Below, one piece after another: positions 34,523 through 43,399 of a stretch of DNA of 64,000 nucleotides. A program made the position numbers and the translations under genes. Origin of the DNA: UBA2705 sp963977105 (GTDB taxonomy: Bacteria > Pseudomonadota > Alphaproteobacteria > Micavibrionales > Micavibrionaceae); assembly GCA_963977105.1 (NCBI GenBank), contig CAXBNI010000001.1, forward strand, positions 620,001 through 684,000, given 5' to 3'. The stretch's first letter is position 1, and each line of letters begins with the position of its first letter. A model generated the notes under the pieces. That model saw only the letters and a list, made by a program, of their open reading frames with translations. It ran no database searches and was not told the DNA's origin.

Positions 34523-37249
34523 ATGAACAAACACGCAGCAAAACAAGATCAACTGGACGAGTTAATGGCCAGTGGTCATACGCCAATGATGGCGCAGTTC
34601 CATATGATAAAGCAGGCGCATCCCGAGTGCCTATTGTTTTACCGCATGGGTGATTTTTACGAAATGTTTTATGATGATGCCATCGCCGCATCATCAATAC
34701 TCGATATTACGCTCACCAAACGCGGCAAAAGCAATGGTGACGACATTCCCATGTGCGGGGTTCCCTTTCATTCTTATGAGCCTTATTTAGCTAAACTGAT
34801 CCGCGCCGGTCATAAAGTCGCAATCTGCGAACAAACAGAAACGCCTGACCAAGCCAAAGCGCGCGCGAAAGCTAATGGAAAGTCGACATCCAAAACACTG
34901 GTCAACAGAGAAGTTTCGCGCATTGTGACGCAAGGCACATTAACCGAAGACCACTTACTAAACGCAAAAGAAAGCAATTACATTGCCGCGCTTTGCGAAA
35001 TCAGAGGCGAATACGCATTAGCATGGCTAGAGCTGTCTACGGGTGAATTTTGGACACAAAAAGGTAACTGCACAGAGATATTTGCTGCACTTGCTCGTAT
35101 TGACTGCAAAGAACTGCTGATTTCGGACAAATTAATCCACGAACCGAGTTTATTTGAACGCTTTGCCCCGTTTAAGGACGTTATTACCCCGCAAAGCCCG
35201 ACTTTCTTTAACGCTGAAAACGCAAAAAAGAAACTAGAAGACAGCTTTGAGGTTGATTCACTTGATAGTTTTGGTGACTTCAGCCGCACACAAATAGCCG
35301 CTTCTGGCGCTGTGTTTGATTATATTATCCGCACGCAAAAAGGCAATCTGCCTTATATTCGCCCGCCGATAGAAATTGCGAGCCACGACGTCATGGAAAT
35401 TGACGCCGCCACCCGCCAGAACCTGGAAATACTGCGCACGCTCAACGGGACGCGTAAAGGTGCGCTAATCAGCATATTAGACAAAACCAAAAGCGCCCTT
35501 GGTGGCAGGTTATTACAAAAGCGCCTTTCTGCGCCCCTTTACAACAAAGACGTCATTGAACAGCGCTACAATGAAATAGATGCGTTTTACAAGGACATAC
35601 GCCTGTTAGAAGAAGCTGAAACACTGATAAAAACGGTACCAGATATTGAGCGGGCTTTATCACGCATCACCATCGGGCGCGGCGGCCCCAAGGATCTTAT
35701 CATGGTGCGTGAAGGCCTAGAACGCGCAGAAATTTTACAGCAACTTATCGCCAACATACAGGCACTAAACACAATAAGTGAAAGCAACACATTAAGAACA
35801 GATGCCAAACAACTAAAAGAAAAGCTAAATACCGCATTAAACGACAGCGCTCCGTTATTTGCACGCGACGGCGGCTTCATTAAAGATGGCTACTCCACCA
35901 AGATAGACCAGCTCAGACAGCTAAAAACCAACAGCAAAAAACTCATTGCTGAGCTACAAGCCGATTACGCAAAAAAAACAAACATCGATAACCTTAAGAT
36001 CAACTATAACAATGTCTTGGGATACTTCATTGAAGTGCCATCTAAGCGCGCAAGACCATTAATGCCTAGCAATGACGATAGCGAGAACACAACAGGATTT
36101 ATCCACCGCCAAACAATGGCGAGCGCTGTGCGTTTTACATCCGTCGCTTTGTCGGAACTAGAACGTGACATTTCAAGCGCAAGTGAAAAACTACAAGCAT
36201 TGGAAGTCGAGCTCTTCGACCAGCTCATCACTGACGTTACACAGAGCGCCAAAAACATTCAGGAGATCGCCTACGCCCTTGCCGCTCTTGACGTTGCATC
36301 ATCATCAGCGCGACTAGCCTTAGATAACAATTACACGCGCCCAGAGATCACCAATGACACACGGTTTGAACTTGTCGGCGCGCGCCATCCTGTTGTTGAA
36401 GACGCGTTACGGAAGAATGAAGGCAAAGAATTCATTCGCAATGACTGTAATTTGGACGACGACAACAGTTTGTGGCTTTTAACAGGCCCTAACATGGCTG
36501 GTAAATCAACGTTCTTACGCCAAAACGCATTAATCGCGATTATGGCGCAGGCCGGACTTTACGTCCCTGCGCAAAGCGCTAAAATCGGCATGGTTGATAA
36601 AGTTTTCAGCCGCGTTGGCGCAGCAGACGACCTTGCACGCGGGCGATCGACCTTTATGGTAGAAATGGTTGAAACCGCCGCGATTTTGAACCAAGCAACA
36701 AACAAGTCACTCGTCATCCTTGATGAAATCGGGCGCGGCACAGCAACATTTGACGGCCTATCCATCGCATGGGCCTGCGTCGAACATTTACACGAAGTCA
36801 ATAAATGCCGCGCGCTGTTCGCCACACACTACCATGAACTTACCCATTTGCAGGCATCCTTGCCTTATATGCGCTGTTATTCGATGGCCGTAAAAGAGTG
36901 GAAAGGCGATATTGTCTTCCTTCATGAAGTTATACAAGGCGCGGCGGATCGCTCCTATGGTATACACGTTGCCAAAATTGCAGGCCTACCGAAGGCCGTG
37001 ATTGCCCGCGCGAAAGAGGTGCTGTCTAATTTGGAACAGAGCGATCAGACAGGCACCTTATCGGCGCTGACGAATGATTTGCCGCTCTTTATGCCTCAAA
37101 GCAGCACAGACCTTGCACAAGGTAGCACGTTAGATGCCCCTGAACATGCCGAGCTTCTAAATGCACTTGATGAGATTGACCCAGATAGCCTTAGCCCACG
37201 CGATGCGCTAGAGTTAATTTATCACTTAAAATCAAAGCGTAACGGCTAA
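34523..37249 (+). CDS. mutS: DNA mismatch repair protein MutS
   Basis: 908 residues. Recognises mismatches and recruits MutL. The mismatch-binding F-x-E motif lies in GDFYEMF near residues 47-53. Connector and lever domains fill the middle. The ABC-type ATPase has Walker A GPNMAGKS at 655-662 and Walker B VILDEIGRGT near 730. Slightly longer than E. coli (853) because of an N-terminal leader and a disordered stretch before the C-terminal dimerisation helices (about 845-908). Transcribed alone. Confidence 0.98.
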   Translation: MNKHAAKQDQLDELMASGHTPMMAQFHMIKQAHPECLLFYRMGDFYEMFYDDAIAASSILDITLTKRGKSNGDDIPMCGVPFHSYEPYLAKLIRAGHKVAICEQTETPDQAKARAKANGKSTSKTLVNREVSRIVTQGTLTEDHLLNAKESNYIAALCEIRGEYALAWLELSTGEFWTQKGNCTEIFAALARIDCKELLISDKLIHEPSLFERFAPFKDVITPQSPTFFNAENAKKKLEDSFEVDSLDSFGDFSRTQIAASGAVFDYIIRTQKGNLPYIRPPIEIASHDVMEIDAATRQNLEILRTLNGTRKGALISILDKTKSALGGRLLQKRLSAPLYNKDVIEQRYNEIDAFYKDIRLLEEAETLIKTVPDIERALSRITIGRGGPKDLIMVREGLERAEILQQLIANIQALNTISESNTLRTDAKQLKEKLNTALNDSAPLFARDGGFIKDGYSTKIDQLRQLKTNSKKLIAELQADYAKKTNIDNLKINYNNVLGYFIEVPSKRARPLMPSNDDSENTTGFIHRQTMASAVRFTSVALSELERDISSASEKLQALEVELFDQLITDVTQSAKNIQEIAYALAALDVASSSARLALDNNYTRPEITNDTRFELVGARHPVVEDALRKNEGKEFIRNDCNLDDDNSLWLLTGPNMAGKSTFLRQNALIAIMAQAGLYVPAQSAKIGMVDKVFSRVGAADDLARGRSTFMVEMVETAAILNQATNKSLVILDEIGRGTATFDGLSIAWACVEHLHEVNKCRALFATHYHELTHLQASLPYMRCYSMAVKEWKGDIVFLHEVIQGAADRSYGIHVAKIAGLPKAVIARAKEVLSNLEQSDQTGTLSALTNDLPLFMPQSSTDLAQGSTLDAPEHAELLNALDEIDPDSLSPRDALELIYHLKSKRNG

Positions 37250-37312
37250 GCAAAAAAATCGTCTCATTTTACCGCAGCGCATCATGACCTTCTCAAAATC
37301 TCGTGATATTGT

Positions 37313-38254
37313 ATGCACATGGAAAACGTATATTTAAAGAACACGCTAAATGCAGTGGGCAATACGCCTCTTATCGATCTTGAAAGCGGCATATATGCAA
37401 AAGCAGAATTTTTAAACCCAAGCGGCTCAGTCAAAGACCGCATGGCGCTGTACATTGTTGAGCAGGCCGAAAAAGATGGCTTGTTAAAACCGGGGGACAC
37501 GATTGTAGAATCGACCAGCGGCAATACAGGTAATGCGCTGTCGATGATCGCCGCTGCCAAGGGCTATAAAATGATTGTGTTAATGCCCAATGGCTACACC
37601 CATGAACGTAGCAACATATCTCTTCTTTATGGCGCGGAGCTTCGCCTAGTTGGTGATTTTCATGTCAACCAAGCGCGTGCAGAAGCCATTGAACTTGGTA
37701 AAAAGGACGGTTATTTCTGCCCGCAGCAATTCGATAATGAATTAAATGTTGAAGAAAACAAAAACTGGCTCGGTAAAGAAATCATTGCCCAGCTCGATGA
37801 AAAAGGCATAAAAATTGACGCGATTGTGCAGGGCGTCGGCACAGGCGGCACGCTGCTCGGCAATGCGATGGCGCTTAAAGAATGGCACAACCCTGACCTT
37901 AAAGTCTTCGCGATGGAGCCCAGCGAGTCGCGTACGATTGAATGCTGCATTACCGCTTGCCACAATATAGAAGGCATTTCGGATGGCTTCATCCCCACTA
38001 TTTACGGCCGACACAAGCATTTGGTTGATGAAATCATCAATATTGATAGTGAGCTTGCCATTGATACCGCAATCGGGTTTGGCATAGAACGCGGCCTGAT
38101 GGTCGGACCTAGCAGTGGCGCAAATTACCTCGCCGCATTAGAGATTAAACGCCGCCATCCAGAGATCAAAACAGTCTTAACGTTCTTATGTGATCGCGGT
38201 GAAAAGTACTTATCCCTCTATGCGCAGCGTAAAGGGAATAATGCGACCATCTAA
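37313..38254 (+). CDS. Cysteine synthase family PLP enzyme
   Basis: 313 residues. Fold type II beta-replacement enzyme, probably making cysteine from O-acetylserine (or phosphoserine) and sulfide. PLP lysine K41 (PSGSVKDR), the substrate loop STSGNTG (67-73), phosphate loop GTGGTL near 178-183 and the GPSSGAN C-terminal pyridine-nitrogen Ser segment near 265 are all present. The asparagine loop is conventional. No cysE is adjacent. A second ATG two codons later is equally plausible. CysK, CysM and cystathionine beta-synthase-type enzymes cannot be separated here. Confidence 0.92.
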   Translation: MHMENVYLKNTLNAVGNTPLIDLESGIYAKAEFLNPSGSVKDRMALYIVEQAEKDGLLKPGDTIVESTSGNTGNALSMIAAAKGYKMIVLMPNGYTHERSNISLLYGAELRLVGDFHVNQARAEAIELGKKDGYFCPQQFDNELNVEENKNWLGKEIIAQLDEKGIKIDAIVQGVGTGGTLLGNAMALKEWHNPDLKVFAMEPSESRTIECCITACHNIEGISDGFIPTIYGRHKHLVDEIINIDSELAIDTAIGFGIERGLMVGPSSGANYLAALEIKRRHPEIKTVLTFLCDRGEKYLSLYAQRKGNNATI

Positions 38255-38258
38255 ATAG

Positions 38259-38287
38259 TTGACATAATGCAGATCCTTACCTATACT
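38259..38287 (+). promoter_or_regulatory. Consensus-like sigma70 promoter
   Basis: TTGACA (38259-38264) and TATACT (38282-38287) with a 17-base spacer. The start near 38294 is about 22 bases from the ATG at 38316. One of the best promoters in the window. Confidence 0.8.
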
Positions 38288-38315
38288 CCGTCAACATTCA
38301 AACGGAGCTGCTCAT

Positions 38316-38960
38316 ATGCGCAATACACTTACCGCGGATCAATTAATTGATATTTTGTTCCAAACAGATAATCGCATCACGGCCAATGCGCTTAATAAGC
38401 AAAGCCATGTTTCTAAATGGATCAGCAGCTTATTCACCACAACGAACAAAAATGACACGGAGCATAAAAACGGGTTTAAGGGCTATATACAAAACTTAAA
38501 ACGTAGCCTGACATTAGAGTTTAACGACGCCGTTAAAATTGAACATGAACACCCACGTTCCTTGCGCAAGGCATTGCTCGAGTTAAAAACCCTCGGCTAT
38601 AGTAACAACCAGCTTTATGATATTAAGGTAGATGTATTACGTTTTACACTTCTTCATCTTGACTTTGACGGCGCGATTAAACGCCTTGCTGACAAGCGCC
38701 ACCCATACACATTGAGTGCATGGTGCGACAAAGCCTTTTTAGGGGCTGCGTCTCTGGAATTTGAGGGGTATGTAAAAAGCGGTTACCGCACAATGGATGA
38801 AATAGATAATGCTCCGGCACACAACTCAATTTATTCAGAAAATGATTATGATGCGGTCTACCCTATCTTTAAGGAATCTTACACAGCAAAAATTAGCCGC
38901 CATCCAGAATACCTGACACCAGAAAAATCTAAGGGTTTAGCATTAACACTTAATGGGTAA
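38316..38960 (+). CDS. Orphan protein of unknown function
   Basis: 214 residues, soluble, no signal peptide. No domain recognised. The sequence looks largely helical, with an acidic/aromatic C-terminal third (SIYSENDYDAVYPIF). A strong promoter and a GGAG ribosome site eight bases before the ATG argue that it is well expressed. It converges on the neighbouring orphan with only two bases between stops. Function cannot be inferred. Confidence 0.68.
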   Translation: MRNTLTADQLIDILFQTDNRITANALNKQSHVSKWISSLFTTTNKNDTEHKNGFKGYIQNLKRSLTLEFNDAVKIEHEHPRSLRKALLELKTLGYSNNQLYDIKVDVLRFTLLHLDFDGAIKRLADKRHPYTLSAWCDKAFLGAASLEFEGYVKSGYRTMDEIDNAPAHNSIYSENDYDAVYPIFKESYTAKISRHPEYLTPEKSKGLALTLNG

Positions 38961-38962
38961 AT

Positions 38963-39340
38963 TTATTGAAGCGCGGCTTCTTTCATCGCTGATGCGATTT
39001 TTTGACGCATAGCATCGCTTATTGTGTCGCTTTCAAGAAATGAAAACAGGGTCTCGATGTTCTTTTTGCGGTCAATCGGCACGACTTCTTCTTCTATCAG
39101 GTTTTTTTCACCAAAAAACAGCTTATTTACGTCTTCTTCATGTTCAGGGAGCGCCTTACGTGCAGCTTCCAATATTTTGGGGTCAATCGACTTGCGCGTG
39201 CGCTTGACCATCGCGAGCGCTGCGGCGCGGACGGCGGCTGTTTGCTTCTTTTGCTTTTTCTCGGGTTGATCTTCGGCGCTGCTTTCCGCCGGCACTTGCT
39301 TATTCTTGTTATTAGCTGGGATATATACACGTCTTGCCAT
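38963..39340 (-). CDS. Small basic N-terminal/helical protein of unknown function
   Basis: 125 residues. The first 50 residues are Lys/Gln/Glu-rich and probably disordered (EKKQKKQTAAVRAAAL). The rest is predicted helical and more acidic (FFGEKNLIEEEVVPIDRK, then SFLESDTISDAMRQKIASAM). No cysteines or membrane segment. It resembles no family I know; the basic tail could bind nucleic acid. Convergent with the orphan gene at 38316 and divergent from kdtA. Confidence 0.6.
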   Translation of the reverse strand: MARRVYIPANNKNKQVPAESSAEDQPEKKQKKQTAAVRAAALAMVKRTRKSIDPKILEAARKALPEHEEDVNKLFFGEKNLIEEEVVPIDRKKNIETLFSFLESDTISDAMRQKIASAMKEAALQ

Positions 39341-39427
39341 TGCACACCATCTTGTTTAAACCTATTTTATATATATCCTGAAGCAAAGAGCTGAAGAAAA
39401 GATTAATTTAAGGACACCGCGCCCCGA

Positions 39428-40711
39428 ATGTATCCACTATACCGCATAGTCACACGCCTTGCCGCTAAGCCGCTTTTGAACAGCCGCCTAGCGAAAGGAA
39501 AAGAAGACGCAAAGCGTATAAATGAGCGTATGGGACAGCCTAAAATAAAGCGCCCCAACGGCACCTTAATATGGATGCATGGCGCAAGCGTTGGTGAAGT
39601 CACATCCCTGCTCACGCTAGTGCATAAACTACAGGCCGCAAATAAAGAGATCACCGTTCTGATTACATCAGGAACCAAGACGTCTGCGGAAATCATCAGT
39701 AAGCGCGGACTCAAGAATGTTATCCATCAGTACATCCCTATGGATCACCCTTTATGGGTCAAGACGTTCCTAGACCACTGGGCGCCTGACGCTGTGATTT
39801 TTGCAGAATCTGAAATTTGGCCGAATTTATTGACCGAGATTGGGCGGCGTAATATACCATCCGCCTTAATCAATGCGCGCTTATCTGATAAATCATATAA
39901 AGGCTGGCGGCGTTTTAGAAAATCCGTTACGCCACTGCTGCGCTGCTTTGATGTTATTTTAACGCAAAGCGCCGAAGACAAGCGGCGCTACATTGCACTT
40001 GGTCATACCAACGTCCACGAATGCGGCAATATTAAATATAGCGCTGAGAAGCTTCCTGCCGAGCATGAAAACCTACTAAGCTTACAGAACCGCTTTAAAG
40101 GGCGCCCGACATGGGTCTATGCCAGCACCCACGATGGTGAAGAGCTTATCGCCTGTGAAATTCACAATAAAATCAAAAAAATATTACCTAACCTGCTGAC
40201 TTTTATTGTGCCGCGCCACCCTGAACGCCGCAATGAAATTGCAAAAACTTGCGATAATGAGCAAAATGAGATTATCTTTCGCTCTGCCATGCAGACACCA
40301 CCAGCAGACACCGAAATTTATATTATCGACACACTCGGTGAGCTTGGGCTGTTCTACAGGCTTTCAGAAACGGCTGTGATTGGGCGCACACTCAGCAATG
40401 ATGGCGGCGGCGGTCACAACCCGATTGAAGCCGCACAGCTTGGCTGTGCAACACTGCACGGGCCGCTATATCAAAACCAAAAAGACATATTTGATGATAT
40501 GCATAAACATGAGGCGACGGTGCTGTGCCGTGATAAAGATGCGCTATATGATGAGGTGCTTAAATTATTTTCAGAGCCAGATTACATGGAACATATGCAA
40601 GACAAAGCGCTTGCATACACGCAATCGAAAACCGCCATCCTAGACAGCGCCTATGACGAGATATTAAAAATCTTGCCCAAAACTATATTTAGCGTAAAGG
40701 CTACTTCGTAA
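39428..40711 (+). CDS. kdtA: 3-deoxy-D-manno-octulosonic acid (Kdo) transferase
   Basis: 427 residues. Transfers Kdo from CMP-Kdo to lipid IVA at the inner membrane, the first core step of LPS. The catalytic Glu is E57 (HGASVGE), followed by the VLITSGTKTSAEII segment, the family motif FAESEIWPN near 120-128 and the GGGGHNPIEAA nucleotide-binding stretch near 323-333. First gene of a kdtA-lpxK-lpxL-ASCH run; its stop overlaps the lpxK start (TAATG). Confidence 0.96.
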   Translation: MYPLYRIVTRLAAKPLLNSRLAKGKEDAKRINERMGQPKIKRPNGTLIWMHGASVGEVTSLLTLVHKLQAANKEITVLITSGTKTSAEIISKRGLKNVIHQYIPMDHPLWVKTFLDHWAPDAVIFAESEIWPNLLTEIGRRNIPSALINARLSDKSYKGWRRFRKSVTPLLRCFDVILTQSAEDKRRYIALGHTNVHECGNIKYSAEKLPAEHENLLSLQNRFKGRPTWVYASTHDGEELIACEIHNKIKKILPNLLTFIVPRHPERRNEIAKTCDNEQNEIIFRSAMQTPPADTEIYIIDTLGELGLFYRLSETAVIGRTLSNDGGGGHNPIEAAQLGCATLHGPLYQNQKDIFDDMHKHEATVLCRDKDALYDEVLKLFSEPDYMEHMQDKALAYTQSKTAILDSAYDEILKILPKTIFSVKATS

Positions 40712-41697
40712 TGACATTTAAAACTCCTCTATTCTGGTATAAGCAAGATTGCTGGCAGACAAACGCGCTGCGTCCTCTCGCGCGCATCTATGGTTACATC
40801 AGTAAAAAACGCATGGCCAAACGCCCATCATACGCCGCACAGTGCAAAGTCATCTGTGTTGGTAACCTGACAGCAGGCGGCGGCGGTAAAACACCCACAG
40901 CGATCGCGCTGGCCAAACTCGCGAATGTTCCGCACACGGTTTTCCTCACCCGCGGCTATGGCGGAAATATTAAAGGTCCTGAAATTGTTAGCGCCGCACA
41001 CAAGGCCAGTGACGCAGGCGACGAGCCCCTTTTACTCTCGCGCATTGCACCAACCCTCATTTCACGTGACCGCGTGGCGGGTGCTAAATTCGCAGAGCAA
41101 CATCAAACCAAACTTCTTATCATGGATGACGGCCTGCAAAATCCGAAACTGTTTAAAGATCTGCGTATTTGCGTGGTTGATGGCCCAACGGCATTTGGTA
41201 ATATGGAGTGTATTCCTGCGGGGCCTCTGCGCCAGCCCCTTGCCGCAGGCTTAACCCACGTAGATGCTTTTATAATCATTGGTGACCTCGACAAAAAAGT
41301 CGAGGCCCTTCTACCAAAAGCCGTACCGCGTTTTGACGCTATCATAGAAGTCGAGCCTGATGCTCTTCCTGATGAATATAAACTCCATGAATATGTCGCA
41401 TTTTGTGGGATTGCGCATCCGCATAAATTCATCAACACACTGGACAGCATAAATGCCAATATTGTCAAAACCCGCGCATTCTCGGATCACCACAAATACA
41501 CCGAAAAAGAAATGCATGCCCTTGCTGCATTTGCAGAGCGCCTAGATGCGCGACTGATTACCACAGAAAAAGACTTTGTGCGGATTCCTGAAGGGCCATG
41601 GATGGATAAAATTGATGTTTTACCTATACGTTTAAAATTTCAAGACAGCGACAAAGTAAGCCGTTTTTTGCAGCATAGCCTTTCAGGTGAATTATGA
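40711..41697 (+). CDS. lpxK: Tetraacyldisaccharide 4'-kinase
   Basis: 328 residues. Phosphorylates the lipid A disaccharide to lipid IVA. P-loop AGGGGKTP spans about 55-62. The LPS-kinase signature LLIMDDGLQNPKLFKDL near 130-146 and the PAGPLRQP segment near 170 are present. A membrane-associating N-terminal region precedes the P-loop. It overlaps both neighbours (kdtA stop, lpxL start), so translation is coupled. Confidence 0.96.
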   Translation: MTFKTPLFWYKQDCWQTNALRPLARIYGYISKKRMAKRPSYAAQCKVICVGNLTAGGGGKTPTAIALAKLANVPHTVFLTRGYGGNIKGPEIVSAAHKASDAGDEPLLLSRIAPTLISRDRVAGAKFAEQHQTKLLIMDDGLQNPKLFKDLRICVVDGPTAFGNMECIPAGPLRQPLAAGLTHVDAFIIIGDLDKKVEALLPKAVPRFDAIIEVEPDALPDEYKLHEYVAFCGIAHPHKFINTLDSINANIVKTRAFSDHHKYTEKEMHALAAFAERLDARLITTEKDFVRIPEGPWMDKIDVLPIRLKFQDSDKVSRFLQHSLSGEL

Positions 41698-42545
41698 ACC
41701 AAATTAAATACATATTTGAAACCATCGCATTGTTAATTCTTATTTTGATTTTCAGGACGATGCCCCCACCAATGGCGAGCAATACAGGCGCGTATTTCGC
41801 ACGCAGAATTGGCCCGCGCACAGGTGCGTCAAAGACAGCCATCAACAACATCAAACATGCCTTCCCTGATGCAAGCGAAGCCGAAGTGAATAAGATCTTG
41901 ATCAATATGTGGGAGAACTTAGGCCGTGTTATAGGTGAATACCCACATTTACGCTGCCTGACAGATAAATACTGTGAAGTTGAAAACATAGAGATCCTCG
42001 AGCAGCTCGCAGAAAATAATCAGCCCTGTATTTTCATCGGGATGCATCAAGCCAACTGGGAAGTCGCGGCCTTAAGGCTGCGCAGCCAACCGGGCCTAGA
42101 TGTTGGCGCAGTCTACCGCGCGCCGAACAATCCATGGGTGGAGGCTATTTTACAGCGCCTGCGTGATTACAAAAAAGGTGAAAAATACTTCGCCAAGTCA
42201 ACCCAAGGCGTGCGCGATATGATTAAGCACCTGAAAGATGACGGGCAGATTGGCCTGTTGATTGATCAAAAATATAATGAAGGCATTCAGGCTAACTTCT
42301 TCGGTAAACCTGCAATGACCAGCACATCATATGTTGAGCTTGCCAGAAAATTTGACTGCCCAATCATTCCCGTGCAGATGGAACGCATGAGCGGCTGTTA
42401 TTTCCGCATGCACGTCCACCCTGCGCTTGAACTTGACTTCACAAATGCAGAAAAAGCCGTAGCACAGACACATGAAGTCATCGAAGAGTGGATAAAACAG
42501 CGCCCCGCAGAGTGGCTATGGGTACATAAAAGGTGGAAAAAGTAA
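41694..42545 (+). CDS. Lipid A biosynthesis acyltransferase (LpxL/HtrB-like)
   Basis: 283 residues. Adds a secondary acyl chain to Kdo2-lipid IVA. An N-terminal membrane anchor covers about 7-21. The catalytic H118-x4-E123 box is in GMHQANWE. The family segment IGLLIDQKYNEGIQANFFG near 185-203 and the C-terminal WLWVHKRWK are diagnostic. In alphaproteobacteria this family may also use very-long-chain donors (LpxXL), so the exact chain is unknown. Coupled to lpxK by ATGA. Confidence 0.93.
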   Translation: MNQIKYIFETIALLILILIFRTMPPPMASNTGAYFARRIGPRTGASKTAINNIKHAFPDASEAEVNKILINMWENLGRVIGEYPHLRCLTDKYCEVENIEILEQLAENNQPCIFIGMHQANWEVAALRLRSQPGLDVGAVYRAPNNPWVEAILQRLRDYKKGEKYFAKSTQGVRDMIKHLKDDGQIGLLIDQKYNEGIQANFFGKPAMTSTSYVELARKFDCPIIPVQMERMSGCYFRMHVHPALELDFTNAEKAVAQTHEVIEEWIKQRPAEWLWVHKRWKK

Positions 42546-42546
42546 T

Positions 42547-43020
42547 ATGGCTCTTACAAAAGAACAACAAAACTACTGGAACAGTTACTTAACCAGTTTA
42601 CCAGTAGACGAACATCCCAGCGCCCCTGTTATTACAGCAGGGCCATGTGGTGACTACGCAATAACGGATTCATTAATACAGCTTTACTTGGGTGGTCAGA
42701 AAACCGCTGGCAGCGGTCTTGTTGCTGATTTCAACTATTGTCATGACCCACTCCCTAAAATTGGCGATTACTGGATTGTGTTGAACAGCAAGAAAGAGCC
42801 CGCCTTGATTGTAAACACGATTAAGGTTGAATTTAATCAATTTGGCACAATCCCAAGGCACGTTGTTTTAGCAGAAGGTGAAGGTGACCTGTCCACAGCA
42901 TATTGGAAACAGGGACATGAAAAAATATTCGCCCCACATCTTAAGACATGGGGCGTTGATGAACTTGATAAAGCAGAAGTCATTACTGAACATTTTAAAG
43001 TCGTTTACAATACGCCTTAA
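42547..43020 (+). CDS. ASCH domain protein
   Basis: 157 residues. An ASCH (PUA-like) fold is indicated by the N-terminal lead (QQNYWNSYLTSLP), the GQKTAGSGL segment near 50-58, GDYWIVLNSKKEPALIV near 75-92 and a C-terminal hairpin ending VITEHFKVVY. ASCH proteins bind RNA or nucleotides; the YqfB subgroup hydrolyses N4-acetylcytidine and related nucleosides. The KT in GQKTA corresponds to the proposed active-site region. It follows lpxL by one base, in an operon where it has no obvious link to lipid A. Convergent with gcvH. Confidence 0.82.
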   Translation: MALTKEQQNYWNSYLTSLPVDEHPSAPVITAGPCGDYAITDSLIQLYLGGQKTAGSGLVADFNYCHDPLPKIGDYWIVLNSKKEPALIVNTIKVEFNQFGTIPRHVVLAEGEGDLSTAYWKQGHEKIFAPHLKTWGVDELDKAEVITEHFKVVYNTP

Positions 43021-43026
43021 ACGGGT

Positions 43027-43398
43027 TTATTCCGCTTCGCAGAACGCTGCGTAGCTCGCCTCATCCATAAGCCCCTCTAACTCTTCTGCGTCGGTCAGCT
43101 TTATCTTGGCAATCCAGCCCGTATCAATATCTTCTTTAACTTGCTCTGGGTTATTAGGCAAATCATCGTTAACGGCAATAACCTCACCGCTTACGGGGGT
43201 ATAAACCTCTGCCGCTGCTTTTACCGATTCAATCACGGCGAAATCAGCGCCTTTATCAACAGATGCACCTAATTCAGGCAATTCAATAAAAACAAGATCG
43301 CCCAGCGCTTCGCCTGCATGTTTGGTAATACCCACCCATACAACGTCACCGTCAATTTTGATTTGCTCATGGTCTTTTGTAAATTTTAGGTCACTCAT
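43027..43398 (-). CDS. gcvH: Glycine cleavage system H protein
   Basis: 123 residues from ATG at 43398; a longer in-frame reading from 43446 would overlap gcvT and adds no family sequence. Carries the swinging lipoyl arm of the glycine cleavage complex on K60 (ESVKAAAEVYTP). The GD-VWVGIT opening and the FKVKLTD-like end are typical. One base separates it from the gcvT stop. The gcvP gene that normally completes the set is not here; a convergent gene lies downstream. Confidence 0.96.
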   Translation of the reverse strand: MSDLKFTKDHEQIKIDGDVVWVGITKHAGEALGDLVFIELPELGASVDKGADFAVIESVKAAAEVYTPVSGEVIAVNDDLPNNPEQVKEDIDTGWIAKIKLTDAEELEGLMDEASYAAFCEAE

Positions 43399-43399
43399 C

